Source: QHWK01 sp035315685
GTDB lineage: Bacteria; Acidobacteriota; Vicinamibacteria; Vicinamibacterales; CAVVIG01
Assembly (NCBI GenBank): GCA_035315685.1
Contig: DATFXR010000213.1
Location: forward strand, 1 to 16,575
Length of the DNA: 16,575 bases
Direction of reading: 5' to 3'
Shown piece after piece: positions 14,161 through 16,575 of this stretch (positions within the stretch are counted from its first letter, which is position 1; the number at the start of each line of letters is the position of its first letter). Made by a program: the position numbers and the translations under genes. The notes beneath the pieces are model-generated. The model did not search any database. It was given only the letters and a program-made list of their open reading frames with translations, and was not told the DNA's origin.

Positions 14161-14583
14161 ATGAAGCGAACACGCCTTGCCACATTCGAGGTCGTCAAGG
14201 CAGTCGGGGTCGGGTTCCCGGACGTCGAAGCCACCACGAGGTACGACGGTTCGCCGGTGCTGAAGATCGGCGGCGTGTTCATGGCGGGCATCGCGACGCA
14301 CCGCTCCGCGGAGCCGGACACACTGGTGGTGAGAACCAGTTTCGAGGAGCGCGAATGGCTGCTCGAGGATGCGCCGGACGCGTACTACATCACCGAGTTC
14401 TATCGGAAGTATCCGCTCGTCCTGGTGCGGCTGGCGAAGCTCGACCAGGACGCGCTGCGCGACCTGCTGTCCGTGTCGAGACAGCTGACGCTGCCGAAGG
14501 CGCGAGCGCGTCCAACGGTGCGGAAGAGTGGCGCCGGACGATCCGTCAGCGCGGGACCGTCGCGCCGTCGGCCAGCGGAATGA
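14161..14583 (+). CDS. MmcQ/YjbR family protein
   Basis: A 140-residue cytosolic protein. The sequence fits the MmcQ/YjbR group: VVKAVGVGFPDVEATTRYDGSPVLKIGGVFMAGI (11-44), then ERE at 63-65 with the following ITEFYRKYPLVLVRL (77-91), and a helical segment LDQDALRDLLSVSRQL (94-109). The family has a winged, DNA-binding-like fold, but its role is not established. The C-terminal tail (112-140) is basic and of low complexity (RARPTV, SRRRPAE). The ATG at 14161 is preferred over an upstream GTG at 14143 because it begins the conserved region and sits right behind a TAGACT. The last 38 bases overlap, tail to tail, with the cupin gene on the other strand; the basic tail may simply be a read-through extension that arose there. 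Confidence 0.85.
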   Translation: MKRTRLATFEVVKAVGVGFPDVEATTRYDGSPVLKIGGVFMAGIATHRSAEPDTLVVRTSFEEREWLLEDAPDAYYITEFYRKYPLVLVRLAKLDQDALRDLLSVSRQLTLPKARARPTVRKSGAGRSVSAGPSRRRPAE

Positions 14584-15034
14584 ACAACGAGATGCGATCG
14601 CCGGTGCCGATCGCGCGCGAGATGTGTCCCTGGCCGGTGGTGTCTTCCGCGAGCAGGATGTGACCCGGGCCGAGGCGAAGCTTGCGGCCGCCCTCGAGCT
14701 CGATTTCGCTCTCGCCGCTGAGCGTCACGACGAACTGGCGGTTCGGCGCCGGATGCCAGTCGAGCGCGTAGTCCTTGTTGGTGCGGCGGAACTGGAGCGA
14801 CTTGACCGGCACGGTCTGCGACAGCTCCGTCCCGCGGCCCTGCGCCTTCAGCGGAATCTCGAGCTCCTCGACCTTCGTCTTCCCGTCGGGTCCGGTGTAG
14901 ATCCGGGTGACCTTCACCGGCGTCGCACCCTGGGCGAAAGCGGGCGTACCCGCCGCCCATTTCGTGCCGACCATCAACGCGAGCGTCGGGATCCACCCGA
15001 GAACCAGCAGGTCGCGAATCACAGACCGTCGCAT
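14546..15034 (-). CDS. Exported cupin-domain protein
   Basis: A 162-residue protein with an N-terminal export signal (1-35; positive start, hydrophobic LLVLGWIPTLALMVG, cleavage likely after AFA at 34). One cupin domain covers about 75-157: a first motif around WHPAPNRQFVVTLSGESEIE (93-112), then GGRKLRLGPGHILLAEDTTG (115-134) and QGH (135-137). The LLAEDTTGxGH form is typical of small cupins; H94 and H137 are candidate metal ligands, but the usual HxH pair is not complete. It would act in the periplasm; substrate unknown. GGAGGA (15038-15043) precedes the ATG. The 3' end overlaps the convergent MmcQ-like gene by 38 bp. Confidence 0.87.
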   Translation of the reverse strand: MRRSVIRDLLVLGWIPTLALMVGTKWAAGTPAFAQGATPVKVTRIYTGPDGKTKVEELEIPLKAQGRGTELSQTVPVKSLQFRRTNKDYALDWHPAPNRQFVVTLSGESEIELEGGRKLRLGPGHILLAEDTTGQGHISRAIGTGDRISLFIPLADGATVPR

Positions 15035-15118
15035 ACATCCTCCATGGGAAGCGGGACATCACGCCACGTGGTCCAAACGCCGAGGGTAACCATACATGAT
15101 TCTGTGCGACGGTACGCC

Positions 15119-15142
15119 GATCAGCGCTGGTCACGGTATAGG
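15119..15142 (+). promoter_or_regulatory. Palindrome next to a possible -10 box
   Basis: GATCAGCGCTGGTC (15119-15132) is a 14-bp palindrome with one mismatched pair. A weak -10 candidate TATAGG (15137-15142) starts 4 bases later, 41 bases before the ATG at 15184. A protein bound to the palindrome would sit between -35 and -10. Which regulator might bind is unknown. Confidence 0.3.
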
Positions 15143-15183
15143 CTTCGAGGCGCCCCGCGACAGCGACGAAGGAGGGCCGATCG

Positions 15184-16209
15184 ATGAACGAGTTCATTGA
15201 GGTGCGCTTTCAGAAGAATGGACGGCGGCTGCGGATCAAACGACAGCTGCCGGGAGGAATCGAGTTCGACGAGCCCGATGCGATCGAACGGACGGTCGGC
15301 ATCGGGTTCATGGCGCGGTCCGACGCGACCCGCGAGCGGATGCGTAACATTGCGAGAGTGCAAGGGTGGGACCTCGGGCAGTTCAAGCTGAACGTCTCGG
15401 TCGAAGACGGCGCGCTGGTTCTGCGCGGCGTCAACCCTGATGCGCTCCCTGAAGGGCTGTACAAGCTGCGCTTCGAGATCGAGGAGGCGACGACCAACGG
15501 CGGGTTCCAGCCAGTCGATGTGGACCATGACTCCGGTGCGTCCGTGCAGGTCGACGTCGAGATGGACGAGCGTACGATCGACGTGGACCTGACCGGTTGT
15601 GATCCGCAGATCCGGGCGCTGCTCGAGCGATCGACGATCGACGGTTTTAATGCCGTCGACTGGGTGCACGACGACGACCACCGTGCGACCCGCCGGGCGT
15701 GCCTATTGAATCTGCTCGCCAGCCTGCGGAGCCGCCCGACGCTCAACCCGTCGCTGATCGATCTCGTCCACGACGTGTTCCTCGCGGCGAACGATCGCAT
15801 CTACGCCCGGGTCGATCGCACGCTGATCGACTCGGTGAACGCCCTGGTCGCCGATCCTGCGAAGCCGTTCTTCGCCGAGGGCAAGCCGCATGCGCCGATC
15901 CATGGCCGGCTGCTGAGCGCAATTCCCGAGGCGATTGACGTGCGCGCACGCTACAAGGAGCTGCTGAGTTTTCGCGGCGAAGGAAAGCCGTCGATGCAGA
16001 TCGTCAGTGCCGTGCCGCCGCCCGATCTGCCGCACACGTTCGTCGACTTCGATCTCGATCTCGGGAATCCGCTGCAGGACATGCTCGGTTTCGTCGTGCA
16101 CATGGGCGAGCTCCTCAGCGGCAAGCCGACGAATCATCTCGACTTGCGGAAGCCGCTGAGCAAGACGCGCGCCGCGCCGTTTCTCTGCTACAGAGTCGTG
16201 TCGGCGTAG
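15184..16209 (+). CDS. Conserved-looking protein of unknown family
   Basis: A 341-residue protein with a strong GGAGGG (15171-15176) 7 bases before its ATG, so the start is secure. I do not recognise the family. Residues 1-110 are beta-rich, with FIEVRFQKNGRRLRIKRQ at the start and GLYKLRFEIEEA at about 96-107; 111-150 is rich in Asp/Glu (VDVDHDSGASVQVDVEMDE). Residues 150-230 are helical, with RACLLNLLASLRSRPTLNPSLIDLVHDVFLA (about 165-195). The C-terminal third contains HTFVDFDLDLGNPLQDMLGFVVHMGELLSG, near 280-310. There is no signal peptide or membrane segment, so it is likely cytosolic. It stands alone between the cupin (-) and the dehydrogenase (-) genes. Codon use and G+C look like the rest of the window. 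A structural or binding role is as likely as an enzymatic one. Confidence 0.75.
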   Translation: MNEFIEVRFQKNGRRLRIKRQLPGGIEFDEPDAIERTVGIGFMARSDATRERMRNIARVQGWDLGQFKLNVSVEDGALVLRGVNPDALPEGLYKLRFEIEEATTNGGFQPVDVDHDSGASVQVDVEMDERTIDVDLTGCDPQIRALLERSTIDGFNAVDWVHDDDHRATRRACLLNLLASLRSRPTLNPSLIDLVHDVFLAANDRIYARVDRTLIDSVNALVADPAKPFFAEGKPHAPIHGRLLSAIPEAIDVRARYKELLSFRGEGKPSMQIVSAVPPPDLPHTFVDFDLDLGNPLQDMLGFVVHMGELLSGKPTNHLDLRKPLSKTRAAPFLCYRVVSA

Positions 16210-16325
16210 TGCAGTCCGCGGACCGGGGGCTGGCGGCTGGGGCCTGGGCCAGCCGCGCATCACGCCACCGCAGATACTGCTGCGACTCACGGTCCGGCTA
16301 AACAGACCAGATACAAGGCAGGACG

Positions 16326-16575
16326 CTACTTGCCCTTGTACATGACGCGCCAGACGCGGCCTTTCATGTCCTCGGTCACGTAGAGCGAACCGTCGGGACC
16401 GGTCGCGAGGCCGCCGGGGCGCGCAACGGCATCTCCCGGATTCGCGAGCGGCGTCTTTCCGGCAAAGCCATCGGCGAACACTTCGTACTTGCCCGGCTTG
16501 TCGCCGGAGAACGGCACGAACGTCACGTTGTAGCCGGCCTGAGGCAGCGGCGCACGATTCCACGATCCGTGGAAC
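16326..16575 (-). CDS. PQQ-dependent sugar dehydrogenase-like (sorbosone/glucose dehydrogenase family), C-terminal part
   Basis: Only the last 82 complete codons are in the window; the frame is open to the edge. The sequence FHGSWNRAPLPQAGYNV, followed by TFVPFSGDKPGKYEVFADGF and then RPGGLATGPDGSLYVTED, is the characteristic last part of the six-bladed propeller of soluble glucose/sorbosone dehydrogenases that use pyrroloquinoline quinone. These proteins are usually exported and oxidise sugars or aldehydes outside the cytoplasm; substrate cannot be told from the end alone. The end WRVMYKGK is a normal C-terminus for this family. In-frame GTG at 16526 is internal, not a start. Confidence 0.88.
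   Translation of the reverse strand, partial: FHGSWNRAPLPQAGYNVTFVPFSGDKPGKYEVFADGFAGKTPLANPGDAVARPGGLATGPDGSLYVTEDMKGRVWRVMYKGK

Noticed and set aside
12427..14301. Long open frame on the minus strand opposite the cytochrome gene
   Set aside because: Its product is Arg-rich and of low complexity with no domain; it is the antisense shadow of the di-heme protein and runs through the palindromic repeat.

Overview
The window looks like a high-GC (about two-thirds G+C by eye) bacterial chromosome, most likely Acidobacteriota and perhaps the Vicinamibacteria. The reasons are a PadR regulator directly followed by an acidobacterial-type orphan ABC permease, three such permeases with no ATPase gene in 16.6 kb, several genes without a Shine-Dalgarno site that may be leaderless, and intergenic repeats built on GAAAGCAACCGCAGAGA and GTCCGGCT..AGCCGGAC. 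This placement rests on gene families and repeat style only; no marker gene is present.

Layout. 1-764: the 5' end of a permease gene and its upstream padR-type regulator (both -), preceded by a tandem pair of perfect dyads that look like the PadR operator. 788-1738: an FkbM-type methyltransferase (+) bracketed by REP-like hairpins. 1803-3777: a divergent pair, an XRE-type regulator (-) with an unrecognised C-terminal domain and an ARPP-1/DUF6569-type protein (+), separated by an unusually AT-rich spacer with a 15-bp direct repeat. 3795-4014: a three-unit 59-60 bp tandem repeat. 4044-7206: a MacB/FtsX-like permease downstream of a small putative lipoprotein (both -). 7352-8149: an SDR oxidoreductase (+). 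8174-9316: a Tat-exported double-VOC protein (-). 9431-11818: a third orphan permease (-). 12175-13941: a RoxA-like di-heme cytochrome lipoprotein (+). 13943-14080: a nested 138-bp palindromic repeat. 14161-15034: an MmcQ/YjbR-like protein (+) overlapping tail to tail with an exported cupin protein (-). 15184-16209: a cytosolic protein of unknown family (+). 16326-16575: the C-terminal end of a PQQ-dependent sugar (sorbosone/glucose) dehydrogenase-like protein (-).

The genes do not form one pathway. Two small regulatory units stand out: PadR with its permease, where the operator overlaps the presumed translation start, and the XRE/ARPP-1 divergon, where one repeat copy overlaps the XRE start codon. 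Many of the rest are envelope or exported proteins (two lipoproteins, a Tat-exported VOC protein, a cupin with a signal peptide, three permeases). The least explained parts are the XRE C-terminal domain, the ARPP-1 gene without its usual partners, the 341-residue protein at 15184 and the two related repeat loci.
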